A DNA stretch of 64,000 bases, taken from Telopea speciosissima (lineage: Eukaryota > Streptophyta > Magnoliopsida > Proteales > Proteaceae). The stretch is taken from NCBI RefSeq assembly GCF_018873765.1, contig NC_057918.1:13028862-13092861 (forward strand), read 5' to 3'. A program made the translations under genes and the position numbers. Shown in pieces: positions 47,001-56,543 of this stretch. Every line of letters starts with the position of its first letter. Within the stretch, counting starts at the first letter, position 1. Under the pieces are notes generated by a model. It was not told the origin of the DNA. It was given only the letters and a program-made list of their open reading frames with translations, and ran no database searches.

Positions 47001-49005
47001 TGCTTTGAGCAATTCAGCTTTGGTGAGAAGCCAATGGTGAGATACCAAGGTCTGTGAGACAAACAAAGGCCATAGGTGAGAGGCTTTGGACATATCCCTT
47101 CCCTTTCTTTTTACCTTCTTCTTCTTTCTAGCGATTCTACCAGTTACTAATTTTGTTGCTGCTGCTGAAATCTTCAAGCACAAGGAACTTCACATCCATC
47201 CATCAACTTGAGCCAATATTTTGACAGCCTGTTATCCTATATAGACTATAGAATCTCCCTTCGATGGTGATCTGAGGGAATCAATTGGCTGGATTGGGCT
47301 ATAACTGTGAGTTGCTATTCTGGACTTTACCTTCCAATTCTGAGATCTATAGATATCACAGCATCCAGCCATCAGTTTTGGCTAAGATTCTGAAGTGTTG
47401 ACCCTTACCAAGCTTGCTACCTTCGATGGTGTTGGTTTCCCCATCCAAGTAGTTTACTTACTAATTCTGGATATCTTTTTTTTTTCTGAGTTTCAAAATA
47501 TATTCTGTTCTGCCGACAGCAGTGCTTTCTCATGCTGTTGGTCCTCTGTGGTCAAGTCTGTCAGTGACTGAATCCTTGTCTCAGACATGTGTTTACATCA
47601 GTACTAAAAGTCCTACTCCAGTACCTTAACATAATACCGTTACCTATTTACTTTTGAAGGAATTGGGTGTCAAAACCTACTGTTGTCAGTGCCTATGATC
47701 CTACTATAGGTTAGGAGTTAGGACTTCGTTGACCTAGCCCTACATTAATAATATAATTACCCAAAGATCAATTTCAGCCCATTGAACTGTCACCAGCACC
47801 TTATGAGCCTTCCAAGCTCGCGCATATGCGCCCATACGAAATTAATGTCGAATGTAACTGCATCAAAGTACCTTTGACGTTGCTGTATAAGAGATATGCA
47901 ACCAGAACGGACAGAAGTGCCAAAGAATGAGATTAAGAAATCATATTTAGTTAAGGATGCTGAATCATGATATCTGAAAGTAGAGGGTTGATTACTCAGA
48001 GGTAAATAGGACATAATGCCACACAGCAAATAAAATTTCTGGCAACATCTAGTATCAATTCTATTCTCCTATTAAGAAGGATTATGACAAATTCAAAATA
48101 GTAGCAAATGAACCCTTATGGGGCCTCAGATGTTTTCCTTTCCTGAATTCCAAGTCTTCTTCTTTTCCTATTCTTGAGATGGAACTGATGGTATTCTTTC
48201 TTGAACACCATGTCTACAGAGGAAGAGGCCTCAGTGCATTAGTTTCAAGCACATAAGAAGTATGAACTGAGATATGGATAATCAAATAAGGAGAACGTCA
48301 ACCCGTCAACATTTAAAGAAAAATAACAAGTAAAATATGTATGCTAATCAAATTTTGATATACATTTATCCAGAACAAATGTTTTGGGCTAACAACAATT
48401 CATAAACTACATGTGTTCAAGCAGAAAACCTCGATATCAAAAGTCAAAAATTCCCCAAGGAGTAGAGATCCAAAATAAGCTACCATTACATTAAAATACG
48501 CTACTGGCCAAATTATAGGTTAATACCACATCAAAAAACGGCCTGGGAAATTGATATTCAACAGGTCAGCTTCCCTTCAGTCTCTACTCCTAAGTGTATA
48601 GCACTGATTCGGATCAATTGAAGAATATAGACAGAAGTATAATCTCAAAAAGAAAATTAAGGGAAGCATTTGGTCTGGTCAAGGAATTTCTCATCTTCGA
48701 ATTGAAGAACTACCCATAAACTAGAAGCACTGATATGGGCAAACCAAAGATCAGTTCCAACAAAATCCAGAAGGAAATTGGTAATTTCTCTTCCTCAGAC
48801 AGTCAGACCATGAGTACGTTTTCCCCTGTCGAACCTCTGAGTCATTGGTGGAGAATAATATGAAATGCATTTCAATTTTGGGTTTGGAATCAGATACTTA
48901 ATGGGAGGAAAAACTTACCTTGGAAGGGGCAACAGAACGTCGAAGTGGGTTAGCAGGGTAAGAAGCTAAGGTCATGTTGAACCTTAAATCTCCAGAAATC
49001 GCCAT
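41100..49005 (-). CDS. MINE1: Plastid division factor MinE (ARC12), 2 exons
   Basis: Topological specificity factor that works with MinD in the chloroplast stroma to place the FtsZ ring at mid-plastid. Exon 1 is 48919-49005 (29 codons, MAISGDLRFNMTLASYP...APSK), exon 2 41100-41696, phase 0 at GT-AG, 227 aa. The first ~80 residues have the character of a transit peptide. The MinE domain runs from about 86 to 190: MinD-binding segment FFERLNLAWKILFP, then AKQRLKMILFSDRC, the dimer core NIVSALSDFVEID...VQLSVSTDPDLGTVYSVTVPVRR. A plant-specific tail, KPEYQEEDEYGKITNIEYKD...VDVRFDFFLPSE, follows. The only intron is 7.2 kb and is mostly filled by nested transposons in 42298-47865. The coding sequence itself is intact. 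Exon 1 was chosen by the canonical donor, the in-frame ATG and resemblance to plant MinE N-termini. Confidence 0.95.
42298..43131 (-). repeat. 3' LTR of the host element (834 bp)
   Basis: Shares ordered blocks with 43623-43973, 46377-46548 and 47745-47865: CAACTGCGTTGTTA, GAGATGAGATCGATT, TACTCAAATCATCTCTAATTG, CCCACTTTATGGGCTTAT, CACCAGCACCTTATGAGC. About 250 bp near its right end (42867-43115) are absent from the other LTR, so that copy has a deletion or this one an insertion. A 12-13-base G-tract lies near 42576. Confidence 0.8.
44430..44870 (+). pseudogene. Apparent captured gene fragment in the Mutator element
   Basis: An uninterrupted plus-strand frame contains LLEQNISLLQEISQSPSLL, KDCPPDLYKRLVAALDSKKF, LESLHQESLDVASNNFPFKE and VEILVGLDCEEPSWWVWVSD. 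It then stops being protein-like after GEEHVVKV, at a GTAG-like junction (44820). Composition and helix-like spacing look like an ordinary plant nuclear protein, not a transposase. I do not recognise the family. Position inside Mutator ends suggests a Pack-MULE capture of one or two exons. It has no credible start or stop of its own beyond an internal ATG at 44529. Confidence 0.55.
45238..46126. mobile_element. Non-autonomous hAT-type element nested in the Mutator element
   Basis: Ends TAAGGGTGTCAA and TTGACACCCTTA are perfect inverted repeats, with an 8-bp duplication GGCGGTGG at 45230-45237 and 46127-46134. It has dense subterminal AACCGAACC-type repeats on both sides, and GGATCGGATC near 45360. 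It is 889 bp with no transposase. Same family as 16414-17090. Confidence 0.88.
46549..47744. mobile_element. Solo-LTR-like insertion (1196 bp)
   Basis: Interrupts the 5' LTR of the host element between its ...AAAGGCCCAACT and ACCCAAAG blocks. It begins TGATGTAG and ends CCTACA; the flanks ATAAT and TTAAT look like a 5-bp duplication with one change. It has no coding frame above 110 codons and no second LTR. A solo LTR of a larger retroelement is the best fit, but a different origin is possible. Confidence 0.6.
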
Positions 49006-49097
49006 TCTTCTTCTTTTACTAGTGCTACTATTTCGCTCACTCTCGCTTGATTTTAATCGATGGGTTGCGTTCCTGGGTCAAAATCAGAATTTTTTTC

Positions 49098-49270
49098 TCA
49101 CTTCTCAGCGCATTAGTACTTACAATGGAAAAGGAAGCGAGCACATTTAGGGGTGACGGGTAGGGCAGAAATGCGTTCCTTGCTCAGACGCAGACTTTTT
49201 TTTTTTTTTTTCCTCAATTCTCAGAGCATCAGTGCGTACGCATTTAGGGGTGAAGGGTAGGGCAGAAATT
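49098..49270 (-). repeat. Duplicated block in the MinE promoter
   Basis: Two copies of the pattern T-tract, TTCTCAG-GCAT-AGT, CATTTAGGGGTGA-GGGTAGGGCAGAAAT lie at about 49090-49172 and 49197-49270, just upstream of the MinE start. The copies have diverged slightly, and the T-tract between them is 15-18 long. Part may be transcribed as 5' UTR. Confidence 0.75.
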
Positions 49271-49318
49271 TAACACTGAAGCAGGGGATGATTTTAGTCC
49301 ATTCGAGTGTTTACGGTA

Positions 49319-49429
49319 CCAGCCTCTTTAGAACCTCAATGGCTCAGTGGTTTGTTGTGCAAGTATCTAACCATGAGTGTTGAGACCACCACAGGTTCAA
49401 GGTTAGTAGAAGCAAAGACTGTTTACGGT
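49319..49429 (+). mobile_element. Short tRNA-derived retroposon (SINE-like) with 11-bp TSD
   Basis: A 111-bp insert has an A-box match TGGCTCAGTGG (49339-49349) and a B-box-like GGTTCAAGGTT. It is flanked by perfect duplications TGTTTACGGTA at 49308-49318 and 49430-49440. It lacks the Au core and end, so it belongs to a different tRNA-derived family. It lies about 310 bp upstream of MinE. Confidence 0.75.
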
Positions 49430-49440
49430 AAAAATGATAA

Positions 49441-51233
49441 AGGAAATTTTCTTTCATTCCCCATACTAACCCTATATTTATTGGGGAAATGTTATCAGCA
49501 TGGGGGGGGCGAAATGATCGCCTCACTCTCTGAATGGTCGTAATAACAATTGCGTCCCGACCCATGTGTCTAGGCGCAGTCTGTGTCCTCGTGCACTCCT
49601 ATGCAGAGAATATCGCCCCATATTTATTTTAAGGGAGATGGATAGGCACACTGCTTGTGCGAGACAAGACATCATTCAAGAAAGGCAAAGAAATCATTTC
49701 AAAGGGGGAAAATGATAGATAGATGCAATAGCCTCTAAAAAAGACTAATATGATACTACGATGGTATTGATATCAGTGAAACACTAGAGTTTAGGTTTTT
49801 AAAAAAGTAAACTTTTGATATCATATCGGACTAATATCGGTGATATGCATTGGTATCGGTATCAGGGGTGATTGATACTAATGCCTATGTTATATACTAA
49901 AATCATGGATCTAACATTGTTTTTCTTTTATTCTTTGATTTTACTTATAGTTTTAGTGTTTTAGGGAAGAAGAACGTTGGCCGGTCGAGGGTGCGCAAGG
50001 GCATCAATCAGAGGATTTTTTTATTTTGTAACTTTACTTTTTTGCCCTTGTAAGTAAAATACATCTTTTTTTCCCTCTCTAATGAGGGTAAATCATGTCA
50101 TTTCATATGCCTAGTCGTCTGTACGAAAAACTGTACAAATTTTAATAATATAATGATGAGTTACTTAAATATATTTTTTGGGTCTATCTATCTAACTACC
50201 CCATGGGACTGTAATTACAGCTAAGGGTGTTAAATGGTGTGATTTCAATTTAAATGATTTGATTCAAACTATAGTAGTATGTGAACCAAAAACCATTTAT
50301 TAAACGGTTTCGATGTACCCATATTTGTAACTTGATTTTGATTGCACAATTTTAAATGATTTCAACCTCGGTTTTATTATCGATTTGAGATAATAGGTCT
50401 AGAAACGAATTGTTAATAATTCTTAAACCGTTTTGGTCGTGGTTTTGTAACTCTGGAACTCGAAGAGACCAGATGAAGAATGAAGGAAGACATAATAGGT
50501 AAGAGGCTCATAAGCGGTTTATTAAGTAGTTTGGTTTGATTTTAAATAGATATATTCGATTTAACGATTTTTATACAATTTGAAACCATCGGTTTGACGA
50601 TTCAAAACCTTTTGAATCTTTTAATAAACAGTTTATTGATTCTAGTTTAAAATTTGATTGAGCTCCTAGAGCCCTACACTTTACTAGTACGACACCAACC
50701 AACTATGCTAACAGTTGTCTTACTTCCAATTATTTTGATGATATTTTTTTATTCTTACATTAAATAACTTAGGAGATGGATAGATATATTAGCGATATAC
50801 CGTAAGCTAGCACCTATATATATATAACTCTCTTTTTCCTCTCCACTTTGAAATGTGAGGGCTGATTCTATTCTTGTACGAGAATGGGATTGATCCGCAC
50901 AGATGGCATCCAGTTCCAATGGAACCCACATGGTGGATGTCATTTGTGCGGCTCTGGGTTCCCTCTTGAAATGACTCCTTTATCATTTCAAAAGGGGGAA
51001 AGAGAGATAGATCAATGATATCATAAAAAAAGCCCGTGGTTTTGATAACCTGAAGTCGAAGGGGAACGAGACCAGAAAACAATACTGTAAAATTAAGAAG
51101 GGCAAATGCTATCATGAACTCTCATTATGGCTATTTTATGTATAGAATTTCTAAAATAGGTTCCAATCTGATGCAAACAATACACATGAATAGGTTTGCT
51201 CAAAACGATCCCTACACCAATATTCCTAAATTC
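49441..51233. other. Spacer between MinE and the first early-nodulin-like gene
   Basis: No gene seen. It holds a GC-rich foldback-like stretch (49480-49620), AT-rich DNA, a TAAGGGTGTTAAAT word at 50223 that looks like one end of the hAT-type family without a matching other end, and probably the 3' UTR of the gene at 51234. Confidence 0.5.
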
Positions 51234-53097
51234 CTATATATCAGAGAATATGAAGAACGAACTGGTCCAGGCCACCACAATAGTGACAAGAACCCAGCAA
51301 AGGGATCTTGAGGGCGGCGAGGCATTATTAGTCGGAGCAAGAGCTGGTACCGGCGGATTTTCTTCAACAAGAACGGAAAGTTTCATGCCGTTCCAACAAT
51401 ACCCACCACCGGTGATGAAATAATAAGGCCTAGACTCGTTGAGTAGAACCACGTCCCTCCCTGCTCCACCCGTAAAATTTCCGATTAGGTGATCCGTTGA
51501 GCAACGCTCGTAACCAGTCTTGTTCACCTCCAGAACGCTGTAATACCTCTTATCATATACGAAGTCTGATGAAACAACAACAACAAAGGCAAAGAGAAAT
51601 CAATATTATCAAATATCAAATAGCTACACTTATAAGGAAATTTATCCTCTCTAGTGCAGTGTTGGAGTGCACCGAGACACAGCAAGGTGAGGAATGACCG
51701 CCTTACCCCTGCCCGAGCTCCTTGTCAAAGTGGGAGTAAGGTGGTCATTTTCCACCTTGCTCTGTCTCAGCAGTAGGGTTCTGCTGGATAGTTCGATAGT
51801 AGAGGATTTAAATTGAATGCACCACACTTAAGAATCCAAACGTCCACCCAACACTTGAAAGGATAAAAAAACATCACTTCCAATGTTTTTAGATTCTTTA
51901 ATTCACTTGTAGTCTCTTGTCTTCTATGTATGTGGTCTGGGCTCCTGAGTTGGGCCTGGAGTTGATGATATTTTGGAAAGATCATCGAGATTCATAGGGA
52001 GGGGAAAAAGAAAGAAAAAAATAAAAAATGAAAAATATTCCTTGACCAAGTACAGATTATTTTCTGGAAGAGATTAAGAAACAACAACTATTATTAAAGC
52101 ATGATATCATAATTTGAAAAATGAACGATCTAGTCAGAGTCAATCAATTCAAATTGGAAAAAGCCAATCCCAATCTCAATTAATGTCTATTCCTAAAATC
52201 GAATTTTGGAATCAACAATGTTGATCTTCATTTTTTACCATTTTTTTTCTTCTTCTTTTAATTAGTAAAATTGTGGTAAATTAATGAAACTCACCTCTCT
52301 CTTGTAACTTTCTCATCACCTGACCCGTGTCAGTATAAACTTTAAATACATTGCCCGAAATGACCGTCACACCCCTAAAAGGCAGAAATCCTACCCCTAT
52401 GCTTGCGCGTCTCATACGACCAAGTAAGGGACACTCAGGGCGCTGCCAACCGTTGGGCTGTGCCACACACATTTCTAGGCGTGCAACGAGATGTGTGCGG
52501 CACAGCTCAACCGCTGGATGCCCCATGGCAGCACCCTAGGCGCACGCCTCCCTCTCTCTTGTCCCCACCCCCCTCAAAAAAAAAAATTTAATAAAAATCA
52601 ATGTGAAAATGTTTTGCTTCTTCCTCCAATTCCAATTCAATCCCCCAACAAATTTGAGTCGAAATCGATGGAAACCAATCCCGTGATTAATTCCGGAGTT
52701 TAAAATCGTGTTTGATAAGGAAAGCGATACGCAGTGAAATGGTGAAACACCTTGAATTCAAGTTTAATAAATGGCCGGACTTCAAGACCCCACCCCTATC
52801 TCTCTCTCTTTCTCTCTTGAAATTCGTTACTGTAAAAACAAGTAATTCGATCGTCTAAACCTATTCTTTGAGCCTGGACGTGTTTCTTCCGATTATTTTG
52901 ATTTGAAAGGGGGAGAATCGGCCGAATCAAGCCTATTTCGCGAACCATATACGATTCGATATTTCAATTCTCATAACGAGGTTGCAAAAATGGAAGTATA
53001 CATTGAGAAAATCAAGGATCAAATCCGACAAAAAAAAGATATATGTAAGAGATTTTAACAGCAAAAGATTGAGATCGAAGATGTAATTCCTTTCTTC

Positions 53098-53131
<34 letters not shown>

Positions 53132-53348
53132 TGTGTGTGTGTGTTACAGACTTACAGAGCCAGTAGCCGACGTAGAAATGTTGGTTTGCGGACCATTTCG
53201 TGTAATTAACATTCGGATTCCACATTTGCGCTCCTCCAACCATGATTCTCTGATCCCCATAAACCGAAACAGCGAAGGTCAGTGCCAAGAAGGTTATTAT
53301 GCACCACAACTCTACAATTCCTCCTGATCTTCTACTCCAACCCTCCAT
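51234..53348 (-). CDS. Early nodulin-like (non-copper phytocyanin) protein, copy 1
   Basis: Secreted, probably GPI-anchored phytocyanin-fold protein of the plasma membrane or wall; plant-specific, often linked to reproduction and wall organisation. Exons 53156-53348 and 51234-51565, phase 1, 174 aa. Order: signal peptide (about 1-31, ending FAVSVYG), plastocyanin-like domain (about 33-132, with KWSANQHFYVGYWL, FVYDKRYYSVLEVNKTGYERC, YYFITGGGYCWNGMKLSV), a short proline/alanine linker, and a hydrophobic C-terminal tail. Copper ligands expected as His, Cys, His are Tyr, Thr, Tyr here, so it should not bind type 1 copper. The start is the Met of MEGWSRR; the open frame extends further upstream but without signal-peptide character. 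The 1.6 kb intron contains two MITE-like repeats and a GT/GA microsatellite beside the donor. Confidence 0.9.
51655..51790. repeat. Hairpin MITE in early-nodulin-like intron
   Basis: The arms GAGACACAGCAAGGTG...GACCGCCTTACCCCTGC (51674-51713) and TGGGAGTAAGGTGGTC...CACCTTGCTCTGTCTC (51731-51769) pair closely. The core word is shared with the 22841-23004 hairpin. Confidence 0.65.
52430..52545. repeat. GC-rich foldback in early-nodulin-like intron
   Basis: TGGGCTGTGCCACACACAT (from 52456) pairs with ATGTGTGCGGCACAGCTCA (about 52491-52509), and outer words GCGCTGCCA and TGGCAGCAC also pair. It stands out as GC-rich in an AT-rich intron. Probably a MITE; no clear duplication. Confidence 0.55.
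53104..53144 (+). repeat. Compound GT/GA microsatellite beside a splice donor
   Basis: (TG)n(AG)n(TG)n across about 40 bp. In the gene's sense it is an AC/CT run that begins about 10 nt downstream of the exon 1 donor of the early-nodulin-like gene. Confidence 0.9.
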
Positions 53349-53995
53349 TTCGATCTGCAACTCTCTTATTACTCTCTCACCTCCACTACTCACCAACAGC
53401 ACAGTCGCTACTCTGAGATTCAAACCGCTCACGTTGCGGAATCATCCAACGATTCACAGAGTCGAACGGAGCGGACGATAAAGACGTCCATTTGCAAAGC
53501 CCCCATTATATATGACTGATGTATGGTATGGGCTCACCAACATCTGACACCTGTGGAAGGGCAAGAGCAACTTAGGAAAGCGTGTTTTAGTAAATTTATA
53601 GGATGAAAGCACCTACGCTTTTACCAAAATACCCTTACTGTACTCTCTTGGCTTGGGTCTTTTGGCCACTTTTTTTGTGGGTTGCGGAAGGGACATTTAG
53701 GCAAAACAATAAAATACTAAAATCATCCAAAGGGGTAAGAATGAGAAACTCTTTCTCCCGCTGTAGCGCGTAAATTGAATATTTTTGGTAAAAAAACCCT
53801 AAACTGAGGTTGGTATTGTGCGCATTACTGTACATATTAGCAGCAATAGCCAGACTGGCGCCAGTCGGGTTTGCTTTTTACTGTTGTGCCTGGACTCGTG
53901 GCTATGCACCGGATTAAGGAATACACCCCAAATATCCCGTGTCCCAACTCCCACGTGAGTTGGCATTTCTAATTTTCTATAGTAGTACGGATCTT

Positions 53996-54159
53996 TATCA
54001 CCTCCAGTTTGCTGACCGGCCCAGTTCCCTAGTTCCTTTAACAAAGGGGGGCTGAAATGACCTCTCTACCCATGCCCAAACACCCTGCCCGGGTGGGGTC
54101 CACCATCCCCCTATTAGAGGAACTAGGGAACTGGGCCGGTCAGCAAACTGGAGGTGATA
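53996..54159. mobile_element. Perfect 42-bp inverted repeat, 164-bp foldback
   Basis: Arms 53996-54037 and 54118-54159 are exact reverse complements over 42 bp (starting TATCACCTCCAGTTTGCTGA), around an 80-bp GC-richer loop. Perfect arms imply a recent insertion. It lies about 650 bp upstream of the early-nodulin-like copy 1 start. No flanking duplication was settled. Confidence 0.85.
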
Positions 54160-55254
54160 ATTTTCCTAATAGTACCCCTACTTGCCTCTTGCCCTCTTTA
54201 AGAATGGGAACTGTAGATATGGGCTAGACTATGGGGGCCCATTCCATTCTGTACTTTCCAGTAATCCGCTTTTGCCTTTTGCCACAGTTTCACTTGCTTG
54301 TAAACCCCTATGATAACACTTTTGTCTTTGGATCATCTTTCTATTCGAGAAATAATTTTTTAAGAATTTATGGGCTAGAAAAAAAATAAAAAGTAATTTA
54401 TTATCCGCAATACTTTTTGAAATTTCTATAAATTTTCAAAAATGCAATTGAATACCCAAAATTTTAGTGGAGGTGATGGTGGTGGTTGAAGATTTTGAAC
54501 ATGATATTACTGTTTTGCCTATCAAATTAAGCATGTGCTCATTAGAGAGTAACTCCCCCCCCCCCCAATTGATGAATAAAACCTACGATTCCCCCTGATA
54601 TTATATACAGGACTGAGTTTCCCTTCATCCAACCAAGGAGAAGCTCTTAGCCTACCACATCTTATTATCATTGGATTAGATTAGAGAAGGAGAGTTTCGA
54701 TTTTCGATTACATATAGGGTATGGGAATTTAATGATAAAACTTACTTTACAATAGTCCAATCATAAAGTCACATCATGATAACCTAAGCCACGAAAAACT
54801 TTCTCCTTATGAGGGAATTAAGTGGCTCTTGACATGGTTATGGTTGCCACTGTAATAGAATGCTGACCTAAGTCAAGGGAAAGGTCGCATGTTCAACTCT
54901 CCCCCATATATAGGATGTGTACATCATATATATCGCAATTAACATGTTAATTTCAAACAAGATCAGGACGATGATTGATTGATTATATATAAGAGAATTC
55001 TTCCATTCATGATGGAACATGTGATTAAATGTAGCTTTGAAATTTCCTATGCAACCGATTAATGAGTTTTTCCATATATCTAATGCTCAAATTTGCCACA
55101 TCAGCCCTCTATTATTAAATGATCAATTAATAACAGAGTTAGATTAATGGATCATGTAATCTAGATGGGCTATATAATATTTGACATGAGGACAACCCAA
55201 GGGGTATTTTATCAAAAAATAGTGGTGCTATGGTACACCAATAAATAGAAATAC

Positions 55255-55420
55255 ATATGTAATATGTACAGGTACACGAAGAGACGCACACGTACAGACA
55301 TATTTGTATGTGTAAATAAAGGTACATATAGTCACGTACCTGTATGTACAGAGTCTAGATGTATTTCTATAGACACGTCTGTATACATCAAAATACACAC
55401 CCATATGGTACTATATCTAT
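55255..55420. repeat. Degenerate TACA/GTAC-rich cryptic repeat
   Basis: Dozens of short words built from ACA, GTAC and TATG (GTACAGGTACAC, CGTACAGACATATTTGTATG, GTACCTGTATGTACAGA) without a fixed period. It looks like an old decayed microsatellite. Both strands stay open for about 60 codons, which I regard as chance. Confidence 0.6.
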
Positions 55421-55579
55421 ATACACTGACTGGATTTGAGAACTGAAGTGGTTGTTGTTAAATATAATACTGAGAAGGCTTTGTCTTGGCAACACTACAT
55501 TATAGAGAGTGCTTTATACCTAGTTTTCGGTTTATCTACTCTATTGTGTTTCTCTTTACCTTGGGTGAGCCAAACCAAA

Positions 55580-55589
55580 AAGAAAAAAG
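55580..55589 (-). terminator. Pol III T-run after tRNA-Ala
   Basis: On the minus strand a run of six T (CTTTTTTC) follows the tRNA 3' end by about 10 nt, a normal RNA polymerase III stop. Confidence 0.75.
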
Positions 55590-55595
55590 ATTAAA

Positions 55596-55668
55596 TGGAG
55601 ATGCAGGGGATCGAACCCTGTACCTCTCGCATGCAAAGCGAGCGCTCTACCATTTGAGCTACATCCCC
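55596..55668 (-). tRNA. trnA-UGC: tRNA-Ala (UGC)
   Basis: The 73-nt sequence folds into a full cloverleaf. The acceptor GGGGATG pairs with CATCTCC; A box TAGCTCAAATGG; D arm; anticodon stem TCGCT/TGCGA region with loop TTTGCAT, anticodon TGC at 55633-55635; B box GGTTCGATCCC; discriminator A. No intron. CCA is not encoded, as expected for a nuclear gene. The gene sits between two early-nodulin-like paralogues. Confidence 0.95.
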
Positions 55669-55699
55669 ACATGTTAATTTAGGAGGATAGTTAGGAATT

Positions 55700-56543
55700 C
55701 ATTAAAAAAATGATTTCTATTGATTTTATAAGCGTTTGTGATATTTTCAGTATCCACAAATCAGATCTAAGCCGCCCATTTTCCTGATTTTTCTTTGCCA
55801 TCTAATCCACGTGCTTCTGTTCAACGTTGCGAGAGCACTAATGGATAGAGTGTTGGTACATATATGTACCCACAAGATGCATGTCAATACATGAGAAAGT
55901 ATTTGATTGAATTAGATCGCAAAATTAAATACATAACAAATCTAGATCATATCCTTTCTAATCAATCATCTATGTACATGTGTACCAAGTATTCATAATT
56001 GCATGTGATGAATGTGACCATGATCTCTTCTCATAAATTTATGGGCGAGGGAGCCTTGCCAATCGCCATTAGCGTTTAATGGAAACCCCTCACCCATCCA
56101 ATGGGCGCGAGAAGGGGAGCATCAAAGTTAATCAACAAACAAGGTTACAAATTGTAAGAGAGGAGACAGAAAGTAAGTAGTGTTTACATGTACACCGCCA
56201 CCATGTAGAGCATTTTCCCTGAATTTATTATCATGAATTCGTGAACCTATCCGCTCTCCTATTCCTTACTTCAGAGAGGGTAGAGGTCTCAACTAAGGAC
56301 AGTAGCAACTAAACAAGCACACGCCTACAATGGGATCCGGAATCAACGGTATTTGAAAATTTAAATTTATCAATTTAAAAAATGTTACTGCAACAAGTTT
56401 CGAAACACATCCAAATAGAAAAACATAATAGGTACTCTAGAGTGAACGAATTAAATCAAATCTTTTAATCTATCTCGTATTGACTGATCTAATCTAAGAT
56501 CCATAAACTAGATCCCCATTCCAGGTCTCGTTAGTCCTTAAAC
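55700..56543. other. Spacer, no gene recognised
   Basis: AT-rich DNA between the tRNA gene and the second early-nodulin-like gene. Apart from that gene's 3' UTR at the right end I see nothing I can name. Confidence 0.5.

Larger units (their letters stand above)
42298..47865 (-). mobile_element. Non-autonomous LTR retrotransposon hosting nested insertions
   Basis: A 5-bp duplication AAGTA flanks it (42293-42297, 47866-47870). On the minus strand the 5' LTR spans 47865 down to 43623, broken by two insertions (a Mutator-type element and a solo-LTR-like insert). It is followed by a primer-site relic TGGTATCTGAGCC (43607-43621) and a 491-bp interior. The intact 3' LTR is 42298-43131. Both LTRs begin TGATGCAA and end ACTGCATCA on the plus strand. 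The interior has no pol; a minus frame 43179-43439 (86 aa, acidic) resembles nothing I know. It was non-autonomous before the later insertions. Confidence 0.85.

Noticed and set aside
46851-47183. 110-codon minus frame in the solo-LTR-like insert
   Set aside because: It has a lysine/serine-rich composition from A- and T-tracts and no protein resemblance.
53349-53432. Upstream extension of early-nodulin-like copy 1 (MSGLNLRVATV...)
   Set aside because: The downstream Met (MEGWSRR) gives a normal signal peptide and matches the paralogue's length; the extension is not conserved.
55264-55446. 60-codon plus frame in the TACA-rich stretch
   Set aside because: It is low-complexity, composition-driven and open on both strands.
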